The notes under the pieces are model-generated. The model made no database searches. It saw nothing but the letters and a program-made list of their open reading frames with translations, and was not told where the DNA came from. The position numbers and the translations under genes were made by a program. Shown here one piece after another: positions 1 to 6,768 of a stretch of 7,009 nt of DNA (positions are counted from its first letter, which is position 1; each line of letters starts with the position of its first letter). This DNA comes from Tannerellaceae bacterium (GTDB taxonomy: Bacteria; Bacteroidota; Bacteroidia; Bacteroidales; Tannerellaceae), in assembly GCA_031284275.1 (NCBI GenBank), contig JAITAD010000054.1, positions 1 through 7,009 of the forward strand. The letters run 5' to 3'.

Positions 1-1210
1 TGTCCATCGGGAAGACGCTATCGTACTCGTTCGACATGATGATGGGGCGCTTTCCGCCACGCAGCCGGGCGTCAATAACGAACTCCTTCCGCTTGTTTTC
101 CAACCACGTGAGGAAAGTCCGGCTCACGCTGAACTTGCCGAAACCCGGCGTCACCCATCCGAAAAATTCGTAGACATCGTCACCTTCGGGTATCACCGTG
201 ACCTGATTGTCGTAAGGCCGAAGGTAATCCTGTTCGGTGACGGTAGTCCCCGTGAGTACGTTTCCGCTGATGATACGCAGATTCTTTAAGCGTTGGAAGC
301 CGTTCAGGAAGCCGTCGGGGGGTATCCGTCCGTCCGTCAGGCTGCTTATCCGGCAGCCGACAACGGCCTTGACATAACCTCGCTCCTGCGCCTCAGACCC
401 TGTGATGGCTACGAGGCGGGTGAAGTCGGCTATCCCTTTGTTGAAAAGTCGTCCTATCAGTATCACGTCTTCGGCGCCAACGACCCAGACCGTCTCGCCT
501 TTGTTCACCGGCTTGATGTGGTTGATCTGTACCCCGACATTCCCGGCAGGATGCGCCCCGCAGACTTCCACCGTTTCCGCTCCCGCAGGATGTACCGCCG
601 AACCCGGACGCACGCCGAGATAGACCTTTCCCGCCGTCAGTTTCCTCAAAGCATCGATCCCCGTTTGGAAATCTTCCGCCTGCCCGCGCAGGATGAAATC
701 GAAATCGGGCGCAAGGGGCGCCGAATAAAAAGCGGAGACGAAGACGTCGCGCGGCGTATCCGCCGGCGAAGCTACGATATCGTAAGGGCGCTGCCGTATG
801 AAAGACCAAAGGCCACCTTGCAGGATAGCCTCTTTTACTTCTTCTCCGCTCAAAGCGGACACTTGCCTTACACCAAACTGTTCATATTCCACCTGTCGGT
901 CGGGGGCTATCTCGATGCTGAGTAACTTACGTTTCTCCCCTCGATTGACAGCCGATACCGTGCCGCTCACCGGGGCAGCGAAACGTATCTCGGGGCGGTT
1001 CTTGTCGATCATCACCGGCGTACCGGCTTTCACTCTGTCGCCTACTCTGACAACTACCTTGGGAAAGATTCCCGGATAAGCATCGGGGACAACGGCGTAA
1101 CTGTCGCTCCGCTTCGCCGCCAACAACGATTGCGGGGCCTTGCCTTTGAGGCGTATATCCAAGCCTTTCCCAATCCTGATCATGCTCCCTGTACCGATCG
1201 CGCTTGCCAT
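1..1210 (-). CDS. nqrA: Na+-translocating NADH:quinone reductase subunit A (partial, C-terminus off window)
   Basis: This is subunit A of the Na+-NQR complex, which passes electrons from NADH to quinone and pumps sodium across the inner membrane. NqrA is the cytoplasmic, quinone-associated subunit. The minus-strand translation gives about 403 residues of a family usually near 450, so roughly the last 45 lie beyond the left edge. Recognisable family segments are IRIGKGLDIRLKGKA (residues 11-25), a biotinyl/lipoyl-like stretch with FAAPVSGTV (about 77-85), TPRDVFVSAF (about 152-161), a central VAITGSEAQERGYVKAVVG, and near the edge SNEYDSVFPMD. No frameshift was seen. I chose the ATG at 1210 because AAAGGAG lies 11 bases upstream. 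An in-frame ATG at 1183 would fit the conserved IRIGKGLD start but has its purine run only 2 bases away. The remaining nqr genes would be expected further left, outside the window. Confidence 0.95.
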   Translation of the reverse strand, partial: MASAIGTGSMIRIGKGLDIRLKGKAPQSLLAAKRSDSYAVVPDAYPGIFPKVVVRVGDRVKAGTPVMIDKNRPEIRFAAPVSGTVSAVNRGEKRKLLSIEIAPDRQVEYEQFGVRQVSALSGEEVKEAILQGGLWSFIRQRPYDIVASPADTPRDVFVSAFYSAPLAPDFDFILRGQAEDFQTGIDALRKLTAGKVYLGVRPGSAVHPAGAETVEVCGAHPAGNVGVQINHIKPVNKGETVWVVGAEDVILIGRLFNKGIADFTRLVAITGSEAQERGYVKAVVGCRISSLTDGRIPPDGFLNGFQRLKNLRIISGNVLTGTTVTEQDYLRPYDNQVTVIPEGDDVYEFFGWVTPGFGKFSVSRTFLTWLENKRKEFVIDARLRGGKRPIIMSNEYDSVFPMD

Positions 1211-1242
1211 GCCTTATACATCTCCTTTATTAGTGACGCACG

Positions 1243-1250
1243 CAAAAGTA
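1243..1250 (-). promoter_or_regulatory. -7 promoter box for nqrA
   Basis: Minus-strand TACTTTTG matches the Bacteroidota -7 consensus TAnnTTTG. It lies 33 bases upstream of the chosen nqrA start and just downstream of the gap terminator. No good -33 TTTG is visible; that position is a purine-rich tract instead. The placement suggests nqr transcription starts independently of gap. Confidence 0.6.
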
Positions 1251-1293
1251 ATTCTTTTTTCTTCCTTTCCTCTTTTCCTGCAATATTGCCGCA

Positions 1294-1328
1294 AGAAAAA
1301 AGAGGCTTCTCCTTGCGGAGAAGCCTCT
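1294..1328 (-). terminator. Rho-independent terminator of gap
   Basis: A perfect 12-bp stem (1301-1312 with 1317-1328, AGAGGCTTCTCC and its complement) has a 4-base loop. On the minus strand it is followed by a run of T (plus-strand A run at 1296-1301). It begins 27 bases after the gap stop codon, the expected place to end gap transcription before the nqrA promoter. Confidence 0.93.
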
Positions 1329-1354
1329 GTCGTACGCGGTTGAAAGGGGGGATA

Positions 1355-2371
<1,017 letters not shown>

Positions 2372-2454
2372 TTAGAGTTAAACCTTATTGTTTAGTAAAG
2401 TGAATCTTTATCATCCGACCTGTTTAAGTGTACCCCTCAATACGAAAAACTTCC

Positions 2455-2529
2455 TTAACAGCCGCAGGGCGTCGCACAAGCCGACAAGACAACCGCAACC
2501 GCTATGTAAAGAGAAAGGAACTTCATCAT
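2455..2529 (-). CDS. Possible 24-residue lipoprotein-like peptide upstream of gap
   Basis: A short minus-strand ORF begins at tandem ATGs (2529, 2526) and ends with TAA at 2455. It encodes MMKFLSLYIAVAVVLSAC followed by ATPCGC. It looks like a complete type II signal peptide: one lysine, a hydrophobic core, then LSAC. Cleavage before the cysteine at residue 18 would leave a mature peptide of only seven residues, three of them cysteines. Support comes from context. A promoter box at 2557-2564 predicts a transcript starting about 20 bases upstream, making this the first start codon on the message. Its stop is 95 bases before the gap start. There is only a weak AAAGAA ribosome site. I do not recognise the peptide. 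It could be a real micro-lipoprotein, a leader peptide for gap, or a chance ORF, and conservation would decide. Confidence 0.45.
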   Translation of the reverse strand: MMKFLSLYIAVAVVLSACATPCGC

Positions 2530-2556
2530 ACGTACATTCTTTATTTCTGTCGGGTA

Positions 2557-2592
2557 CAAAGGTAGCATTATTCCGAGACAGGTCACTGTCAA
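2557..2592 (-). promoter_or_regulatory. Promoter upstream of the small peptide ORF and gap
   Basis: Minus-strand TACCTTTG (2564-2557) is a full match to the Bacteroidota -7 box. A TTGACA-like element at 2592-2587 is the best upstream candidate, but 22 bases is a slightly long spacing. A short palindrome, GACAG-GTCA-CTGTC (plus strand 2577-2590), overlaps the upstream half and could bind a regulator. The predicted start is near 2550. That leaves about 20 bases before the peptide ORF and about 190 before gap. Confidence 0.6.
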
Positions 2593-2608
2593 GTGGATTT
2601 TTTCTTCT

Positions 2609-4708
2609 TCATTCCGCTTTCCTGACACCGTCCTTGATGAGCAGGGCGTCTATCGTGGGGTCTTGCCCGCGGAAAAGTCGGTAGAGGTGCGCCGGATCGT
2701 CCGTTCCACCGGGTGTCAGGACGTAACGACGGAAAGCGTCAGCCGTCGGTCGGTCGTATATCCCTCTCTGACGGAAGAGGGAAAAGGCGTCGGCATCCAA
2801 CACTTCCGCCCACTTGTAACCATAGTAACCGGCTGCATATCCTCCGGAAAAGATATGGCTAAAATTAGTGCTCATCAAGGCTTCCTGTACTTCGGGGAGC
2901 GGTTGGGCTTTGGCCCATGCGGCCTTTTCAAAGGTTGTCACGTCTCCCTCGAAAGGTTCCGTCAGGGTATACCATGCCATGTCAAGGAAGCCGAAACAAA
3001 GCTGACGGCAGCAGGCGTAACCGGCATTGAACTGCGCCGCCTCCCGCAGTGGCTCCACCAATTCGGCAGGCATCGCTTCTCCCGTAAGGTAATGGACGGC
3101 TAACTCATCGAGAAACTCTTTCTCGGTGAGCCAATTCTCCATGATTTGGGAGGGTAACTCCACAAAGTCGTGGAAAACGCTCGTGCCGGAAAGGCTCGCA
3201 TAAGTGCAACGTGTCAGCATACCGTGCAGGGCGTGGCCGAACTCGTGCAGGAAGGTGTTGGCTTCGTCGAAGGTCAGCAGCGAGGGGCGACTGTCCGTCG
3301 GGCGGGTGAAGTTCATCACTATGATGATCTGTGGGCGACTGTCGGCACCATCCTCCTTGCGGTATTGCGGCTTGACTTCGTTCATCCACGCACCTGACTG
3401 CTTGCCTTCGCGGGGATGGAAGTCGGTGTAGAGGACGGCAAGGAAAGAGCCGTCGGCATCGTAGACTTCGTAGGGCGTCACCTCAGGGTGATAAACGGGG
3501 ATATCTCTGTTCTCCCGAAAGGTTATCCCATAAAGACGGCCGGCAAGGGCAAAAATGGTCTCGCGCACATGACCGAGTTCGAAATAGGGGCGTGTCATCT
3601 CATCATTGACGCCGAAACGGACGTCTTTCAACTTCTCGGAGTAGTAACTCCAATCCCAAGGCATGACGGTTATCTTCTCCTGCTCAAGGCCTAAGGCAAA
3701 TCCCTGAATGGCTTGATATTCCTTCTCCGCCACCGGCCGATAGGCGGCCAGCAACTCTTCGAGCAGGGCATATACGGTTTCGGGGGTCTTGGCCATGGTG
3801 CGTCGCAGGTTGTAAGCGGCGAAATGGGGCGCCCCCATCAGTCGGGCTATCTCCAGACGGGTATTGACGATGCGCTGAACAATGTCTCGGTTGTCGTACT
3901 CATCCTCTTTGTTACCGATGCTCATGTAAGCGCGATATATCTTTTCCCGCAACGGACGGACTGCCGAATAACGCATAAAGGGCTGATAACTCGGCGCCGA
4001 GAGGGTGAAGAGCCATCCTTCCTTTCCCTTATCTCGCGCCAACAGCGCAGCCGCTTCGCTCACGCTCTCGGGCAGGCCTGCCAAGTCGGCTTCGTCGGTA
4101 AAAAGTAACTCGTAACGGTTCTTATCTTTGAGTGCGTTTTGGGAAAAGCGGACCGTAAGGAGGCTTAACTCGGCGCTCAAACGGCGATAAGCGGCTTTCT
4201 CCTCTGCTCCCAAGGTTGCCCCGCGACGTTGGAAATCATGGTAGGTTTCATCCAACAGCCGCTCGTCTTCCGTAGACAAACCTAAGGATTCTTTCTGCGC
4301 ATAGAGCGTCTGCACGCGACGGAAAAGCGCTTCATTGAGGTAGATATTGTTGGCGCTCTCTGTCAGCCGTGGCGAAATCCGTTCTGCCAAGTCCATCATC
4401 GGGTCGTCGGCCTCGGCATGGAGCACGTTGTAAAAGGCTGAACTCACCCTGCGGAGAAACGCTCCGCTCCGCTCCAAAGCGACAACGGTGTTGGCGAAAG
4501 TCGGCTGCTCCGCGCTCTCGGCAATGGCCGACACTTCGGCCTCCTGACGGCGTATGCCTTCTTCAAAAGCCGGTTCATAATGTTCCGTCCGGATACGGTC
4601 GAACGGGGGCGTCCCGTGGGGCGTCCGATAGGGTTCGAAGAAAGGATTCTCTACCGCTACAGCAGCAAATGCAGTGTTCATGAGGAGCAGATAACCGAGT
4701 TTGTTCAT
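2609..4708 (-). CDS. dcp: M3 family zinc metallopeptidase, Dcp/oligopeptidase A type, with signal peptide
   Basis: This is a zinc-dependent peptidase of family M3A, whose members (Dcp, oligopeptidase A, thimet oligopeptidase) cut short peptides. From this start it has 699 residues, normal for the family. The zinc site HEFGHALHG gives ligands H488 and H492 with catalytic E489. The third ligand is E517 in DFVELPSQ, 29 residues after the first histidine, the same spacing as in thimet oligopeptidase. The C-terminal GGYAAGYYGYKWAEVLDADAF is the conserved tyrosine-rich substrate-contact region. The frame opens upstream to 4744, but that ATG overlaps the promoter box at 4734-4741. ATGs at 4714 and 4708 are the realistic starts; 4708 has AAGG nine bases ahead. 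Both give a signal-peptide-like N-terminus (LGYLLLMNTAFAAVA), so the enzyme is probably exported, likely periplasmic. Assigning Dcp rather than oligopeptidase A is by resemblance only. Confidence 0.93.
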   Translation of the reverse strand: MNKLGYLLLMNTAFAAVAVENPFFEPYRTPHGTPPFDRIRTEHYEPAFEEGIRRQEAEVSAIAESAEQPTFANTVVALERSGAFLRRVSSAFYNVLHAEADDPMMDLAERISPRLTESANNIYLNEALFRRVQTLYAQKESLGLSTEDERLLDETYHDFQRRGATLGAEEKAAYRRLSAELSLLTVRFSQNALKDKNRYELLFTDEADLAGLPESVSEAAALLARDKGKEGWLFTLSAPSYQPFMRYSAVRPLREKIYRAYMSIGNKEDEYDNRDIVQRIVNTRLEIARLMGAPHFAAYNLRRTMAKTPETVYALLEELLAAYRPVAEKEYQAIQGFALGLEQEKITVMPWDWSYYSEKLKDVRFGVNDEMTRPYFELGHVRETIFALAGRLYGITFRENRDIPVYHPEVTPYEVYDADGSFLAVLYTDFHPREGKQSGAWMNEVKPQYRKEDGADSRPQIIIVMNFTRPTDSRPSLLTFDEANTFLHEFGHALHGMLTRCTYASLSGTSVFHDFVELPSQIMENWLTEKEFLDELAVHYLTGEAMPAELVEPLREAAQFNAGYACCRQLCFGFLDMAWYTLTEPFEGDVTTFEKAAWAKAQPLPEVQEALMSTNFSHIFSGGYAAGYYGYKWAEVLDADAFSLFRQRGIYDRPTADAFRRYVLTPGGTDDPAHLYRLFRGQDPTIDALLIKDGVRKAE

Positions 4709-4733
4709 CGCCATCAACCTTATACTATCGCCG

Positions 4734-4741
4734 CAAAGGTA
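4734..4741 (-). promoter_or_regulatory. -7 promoter box for the M3 peptidase gene
   Basis: Minus-strand TACCTTTG is a full -7 match, 20-26 bases ahead of the two likely starts, which gives a very short leader. A -33 TTTG at normal spacing is not obvious. The tRNA promoter, at 4760-4790, diverges from the same intergenic region. This site excludes the ATG at 4744 as a start. Confidence 0.65.
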
Positions 4742-4759
4742 CAAAATGGGTTGGGAAAG

Positions 4760-4790
4760 TTTGCACCGCCGGATTTTACTTCTACCTTTG
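4760..4790 (+). promoter_or_regulatory. Promoter of the tRNA-Lys/tRNA-Ala unit
   Basis: TTTG (4760-4763), exactly 19 bases, then TACCTTTG (4783-4790) match the Bacteroidota housekeeping sigma consensus at both elements. The predicted start is near 4797, about 25 bases before tRNA-Lys. This is the best promoter match in the window, as expected for stable RNA genes. Confidence 0.85.
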
Positions 4791-4820
4791 CGACCGCATT
4801 TCGCCGATAGTAATCGGTAT

Positions 4821-4893
4821 GACTTGGTAGCTCAGTTGGTAGAGCAAATGACTCTTAATCATTGGGTCGAGGGTTCGAGCCCCTCCCAGGTCA
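4821..4893 (+). tRNA. tRNA-Lys(CTT)
   Basis: The cloverleaf folds completely over 73 bases. The acceptor stem GACTTGG pairs with CCAGGTC (one T-G wobble), with discriminator A. The D-arm is GCTC/GAGC. The anticodon stem AATGA/TCATT encloses loop CTCTTAA, so the anticodon is CTT, reading lysine AAG. The T-arm GAGGG/CCCTC has loop TTCGAGC. The 3' CCA is not encoded and must be added after transcription. tRNA-Ala follows 29 bases later in the same transcript. Confidence 0.97.
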
Positions 4894-4922
4894 CCCGAAA
4901 GCGGACGAAAGATGATGACTCC

Positions 4923-4996
4923 GGGGTATTAGCTCATCTGGCTAGAGCGTTAGACTGGCAGTCTAAAGGTGACCGGTTCGAGTCCGGTATACTCCA
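4923..4996 (+). tRNA. tRNA-Ala(GGC)
   Basis: The cloverleaf is 74 bases. The acceptor stem GGGGTAT pairs with ATACTCC and includes the G3-U70 wobble that is the identity element of alanine tRNAs. The D-arm is GCTC/GAGC. The anticodon stem TTAGA/TCTAA has loop CTGGCAG, anticodon GGC, reading GCC/GCU. The T-arm is ACCGG/CCGGT with TTCGAGT. CCA is not encoded (CGA follows the discriminator A). It is co-transcribed with tRNA-Lys. A recombinase gene starts 156 bases downstream in the same direction, so the 3' end of this tRNA is a candidate attachment site. Confidence 0.97.
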
Positions 4997-5020
4997 CGAT
5001 TTAAGAATCATAAACATTTG

Positions 5021-5057
5021 AGGAGACCTCCGAGAGGGGGTCTCCTTTGGTGTTTTG
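5021..5057 (+). terminator. Terminator of the tRNA unit
   Basis: AGGAGACC (5021-5028) pairs perfectly with GGTCTCCT (5039-5046). A broken T-rich tail (TTTGGTGTTTT) follows. It lies 24 bases after tRNA-Ala and would separate the tRNA transcript from the recombinase gene. Confidence 0.8.
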
Positions 5058-5073
5058 TGGGCGCAGCCTCGTT

Positions 5074-5083
5074 TTTCGCGAAA
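5074..5083. repeat. 10-bp palindrome TTTCGCGAAA upstream of the recombinase
   Basis: A perfect 10-bp palindrome lies between the tRNA terminator and the recombinase start, about 70 bases upstream of the ATG. It could be an operator or part of a recombinase core site. No clear -7 promoter box is present in this interval. The core CGCGAAA recurs at 6748-6754 near the lipoprotein promoter, but seven bases may be chance. Confidence 0.4.
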
Positions 5084-5110
5084 CCACTGACATTGCAATG
5101 AAACATTTTT

Positions 5111-5155
5111 TAAGGGAAGAATGTAGGTAAGAATGCAATTGTAGGGAAGAAAATG
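5111..5155 (+). repeat. Triple repeat of a ribosome-site-plus-ATG motif leading into the recombinase
   Basis: Three similar units occur: TAAGGGAAGAATG (5111-5123), TAGGTAAGAATG (5124-5135) and TAGGGAAGAAAATG (5142-5155). Each couples a purine-rich ribosome-site-like string to an ATG. The first ATG (5121) is followed at once by TAG. The second (5133) gives ATG-CAA-TTG-TAG. Only the third (5153) opens the recombinase frame. The first two could act as tiny upstream ORFs that limit recombinase translation, or the repeats could be protein-binding sites. Confidence 0.5.
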
Positions 5156-6322
5156 GCAACGTATTCGGTGTACCAAAAAGGGGTGGTAAACAAGAAAGGG
5201 GAAGCACCTGTCTATATCGGGTTTTACATCGACCGAAAGAAGATAGAGGTTCCGGCAAGGATCAGCTTGCCGCCGGCATTCTTCGATAAAGACAGAGGAA
5301 TAGTTAAAGCCGCATACGAGTATGCACGTGACAAGAATCTGATCATTTCGGATCTGAAAGCGACCATCAACGATATCTTTGTCAGATACCGACTACGTGG
5401 CAAAGCCCTAACCGTAGAACTCTTCTGGAAAGAGTTTCGGTCGCGCGGGCAATATGCAGACTTCTTCGCGTTTTGTAAAGTATACCAGAGCCTCCGCTTT
5501 CAAGAAGTCAGTATTGCCACACAAAAGAAACATCGCGCCTGTTTGAACACACTCCGAACGTTCAAGGCAAGTATCTTCTTTGATGAACTGACTCCGGATT
5601 TCTTTCGCCAGTTCGTACTGTACCTCCGTAACCGCAGAGGAAACGAAGAAATCACAATCAATAAGACTTTACATGTTATTGCCGTCTATCTCAATGATGC
5701 CGTAGCACGAGGCTTGCTACAAGAAAACCCTATCCGGAGTCTGAAGCTTCGTGGGTTCCAAGAAACGACCGCAGAGGCACTTACCGAAGACGAATTAAAG
5801 AGACTAGCTTCGTTGTACAGCAGCAACTGCCTACCGAAAACCCAACAAGGGGTACTTGAATTTTTTCTGTTTATGTGCCTCAGCTCCCTACACATTTCTG
5901 ACGCCAAAAAACTTACGATAGAACAAATCGGGGAAACAGAGTTCACTTACGTGCGCGCTAAGATGTTGCATATTCGCCCCCGCGTTGTCCACGTACCGAT
6001 ATCCCAACCATTGCGTGCAATCATCAACAGGCAAAGAGGAACAAGAACGCGAGGCTTGCTCTGGTCGCATGTGCTAAGCGACCAAAAGATAAATAAGCAT
6101 CTAAAGGGGATTGCCGCGATAGCCAGTATCACGACAAAGAACTTATCAGCAAAAGTAGGCCGGCATACTTTCGCTACCATATTTCTACGCCACACAAGAG
6201 ACTTAAATGCCCTCCGAGAAATCATGGGCCATAGTAACATCCGGCAAACGTTGGTATACTCCCACGTGATGGATACCGATAGGCAAACGGGGATTCAGGT
6301 GTTTAATGAGTTCGAATTATGA
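5153..6322 (+). CDS. Tyrosine recombinase/integrase of the Bacteroidota type
   Basis: This is a 389-residue DNA-cutting and rejoining enzyme. Three domains are visible. Residues 1-90 are an arm-binding domain (TYSVYQKGVVNKKGEAPVYIGFYID). Residues about 100-190 are a SAM-like core-binding domain. Residues about 205-385 are the catalytic domain. The catalytic block GRHTFAT holds R337, MGHSNIRQTLVYSHV holds H360 and the nucleophile Y369, and K270 is the likely beta-hairpin lysine. Two usual active-site positions differ: the first arginine is H247 (SSLHISD), and the histidine of the HxxR box is K334 (KVGR). Replacement of the first arginine is known in the Bacteroides enzyme IntDOT, so activity is not ruled out. 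GGGAAG sits 3-8 bases before the ATG. It lies just after tRNA-Ala, as integrases of tRNA-targeted elements often do, but it could also be an inversion recombinase. Its stop overlaps the convergent small gene by 6 bases. Confidence 0.93.
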   Translation: MATYSVYQKGVVNKKGEAPVYIGFYIDRKKIEVPARISLPPAFFDKDRGIVKAAYEYARDKNLIISDLKATINDIFVRYRLRGKALTVELFWKEFRSRGQYADFFAFCKVYQSLRFQEVSIATQKKHRACLNTLRTFKASIFFDELTPDFFRQFVLYLRNRRGNEEITINKTLHVIAVYLNDAVARGLLQENPIRSLKLRGFQETTAEALTEDELKRLASLYSSNCLPKTQQGVLEFFLFMCLSSLHISDAKKLTIEQIGETEFTYVRAKMLHIRPRVVHVPISQPLRAIINRQRGTRTRGLLWSHVLSDQKINKHLKGIAAIASITTKNLSAKVGRHTFATIFLRHTRDLNALREIMGHSNIRQTLVYSHVMDTDRQTGIQVFNEFEL

Positions 6323-6523
6323 TTTACGGTAGATTGTCCAATGCGCACGTCCATCAAGGATATGTGTGTTGAATCCCCGTGCGAACATGATCTTTGAAAC
6401 AGTATTCGCCGATACGGTTACCAACTCGGAAACTTCCTTTGCTATTTCTGCAGAAGTTACAAAGTCAATTTCTCCATGTTGTTGGTCGAAGTGTTGTTGA
6501 ATGTACATATCCAACATTCCCAT
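6317..6523 (-). CDS. Small winged-helix-like protein of unknown role
   Basis: The likely protein is 68 residues, beginning MGMLDMYIQQHF. Residues about 21-65 read as a small helix-turn-helix unit: FVTSAEIAKEVSE, then VSANTVSKIMFARGF, then a wing-like NTHILDGRAHWTIYRK. I recall similar short domains in Bacteroidota mobile DNA but cannot assign a family. A DNA-binding regulator is the simplest guess. The frame stays open upstream. ATGs at 6556 and 6649 would give 79 or 110 residues, the latter adding a hydrophobic stretch. The frame upstream of 6690 cannot be real, because it crosses this gene's promoter. I prefer 6523 because the protein-like character begins there and the interval above it is taken up by long inverted repeats. 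No start has a good ribosome site. Its stop codon lies inside the end of the recombinase gene, in convergent orientation. Confidence 0.6.
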   Translation of the reverse strand: MGMLDMYIQQHFDQQHGEIDFVTSAEIAKEVSELVTVSANTVSKIMFARGFNTHILDGRAHWTIYRKS

Positions 6524-6579
6524 TGTCTCTGTGCAGTTGCCGCTTGTACAACTCATGACTATCAGATGTAAGCATAGAA

Positions 6580-6654
6580 CGGTTATGCTACCCGTTGTCA
6601 AAGAGCTATAAAGCACTTGCATGGCCATTACAACCAACGCACGGGGCATAACCG
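6580..6654. repeat. Inverted repeat A/A' interleaved with B/B'
   Basis: A (6580-6595, CGGTTATGCTACCCGT) and A' (6641-6654, ACGGGGCATAACCG) are complementary over 14 bp, with only a 2-base TA bulge in A. A lies outside the B/B' pair and A' lies inside its loop. Confidence 0.8.
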
Positions 6655-6685
6655 CATGCCTACGTGCCCTATAGAACTCTTTGAC
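6597..6685. repeat. Inverted repeat B/B' (20 and 22 bases, 47-base spacer)
   Basis: B (6597-6616) begins GTCAAAGAG and ends GCAC. B' (6664-6685) is its complement with two extra bases. The stem is 9 bp, a 2-base bulge, then 11 bp. The only two substitutions are G-U pairs when the minus strand is transcribed and A-C mismatches when the plus strand is, which favours a minus-strand RNA structure. Confidence 0.85.
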
Positions 6686-6689
6686 GTCG

Positions 6690-6723
6690 CAAAAGTAGCA
6701 TTTTTTGCAGCAGACTTCACAAA
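6690..6723 (-). promoter_or_regulatory. Minus-strand promoter for the structured leader and small gene
   Basis: Minus-strand TTTG (6723-6720), 22 bases, then TACTTTTG (6697-6690) resemble the Bacteroidota consensus with slightly long spacing. The predicted transcript start is about 6683-6685, at the outer end of inverted repeat B'. It runs back to back with the lipoprotein promoter. Confidence 0.6.
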
Positions 6724-6738
6724 GCCGCTTATCTTCGC

Positions 6739-6768
6739 TTGTCGAAACGCGAAAGTTTGCGTTCTTTG
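6739..6768 (+). promoter_or_regulatory. Weak candidate promoter of the lipoprotein gene
   Basis: TTG (6739-6741), 19 bases, then GTTCTTTG (6761-6768) fit the spacing and the TTTG half of the -7 box but lack its TA. Short inverted repeats overlap it: TTCGC/GCGAA (6734-6738, 6749-6753) and AACGC/GCGTT (6746-6750, 6759-6763). A weak promoter with overlapping dyads could mean it depends on a regulator, plausibly the divergent winged-helix protein. Confidence 0.35.

Larger units (their letters stand above)
6568..6685 (-). promoter_or_regulatory. Structured RNA leader with interleaved long stems (candidate)
   Basis: Reading the minus strand from the predicted transcript start, segment 1 (6685-6664) pairs with segment 3 (6616-6597), and segment 2 (6654-6641) pairs with segment 4 (6595-6580). 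Segment 4 can instead pair with segment 5 (6576-6568) as GUAGCAUA/UAUGCUUAC with a 7-base loop. Segment 2 also has a local hairpin, GGCAU-GCGGUU-AUGCC. Pairs 1:3 and 2:4 interleave, so they form either a pseudoknot or two competing states. The leader would be about 160 bases, long for a 68-residue protein. There is no U-run, so it is not a classic transcriptional attenuator. The function is unknown. Control of translation of the small gene, or use as a folded recombination site, are both possible. Confidence 0.5.

Noticed and set aside
293..925. A 210-residue plus-strand open frame, plus smaller ones on both strands
   Set aside because: They are shadows of nqrA, whose minus-strand translation carries family motifs throughout.
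2577..2605. Hairpin followed by T-run as a terminator after the M3 peptidase gene
   Set aside because: The CACT/AGTG stem is only 4 bp and its T-run is on the plus strand, the wrong direction. No clear terminator for the peptidase gene was found.
4934..5258. Minus-strand open frames of 80 and 85 residues
   Set aside because: They overlap tRNA-Ala, the tRNA terminator and the recombinase start, and show no protein-like character.
6617..6663. Invertible promoter between the B and B' repeats
   Set aside because: The 47-base spacer contains no TAnnTTTG box on either strand and is too short for a full promoter, so a classic phase-variable promoter is not supported.
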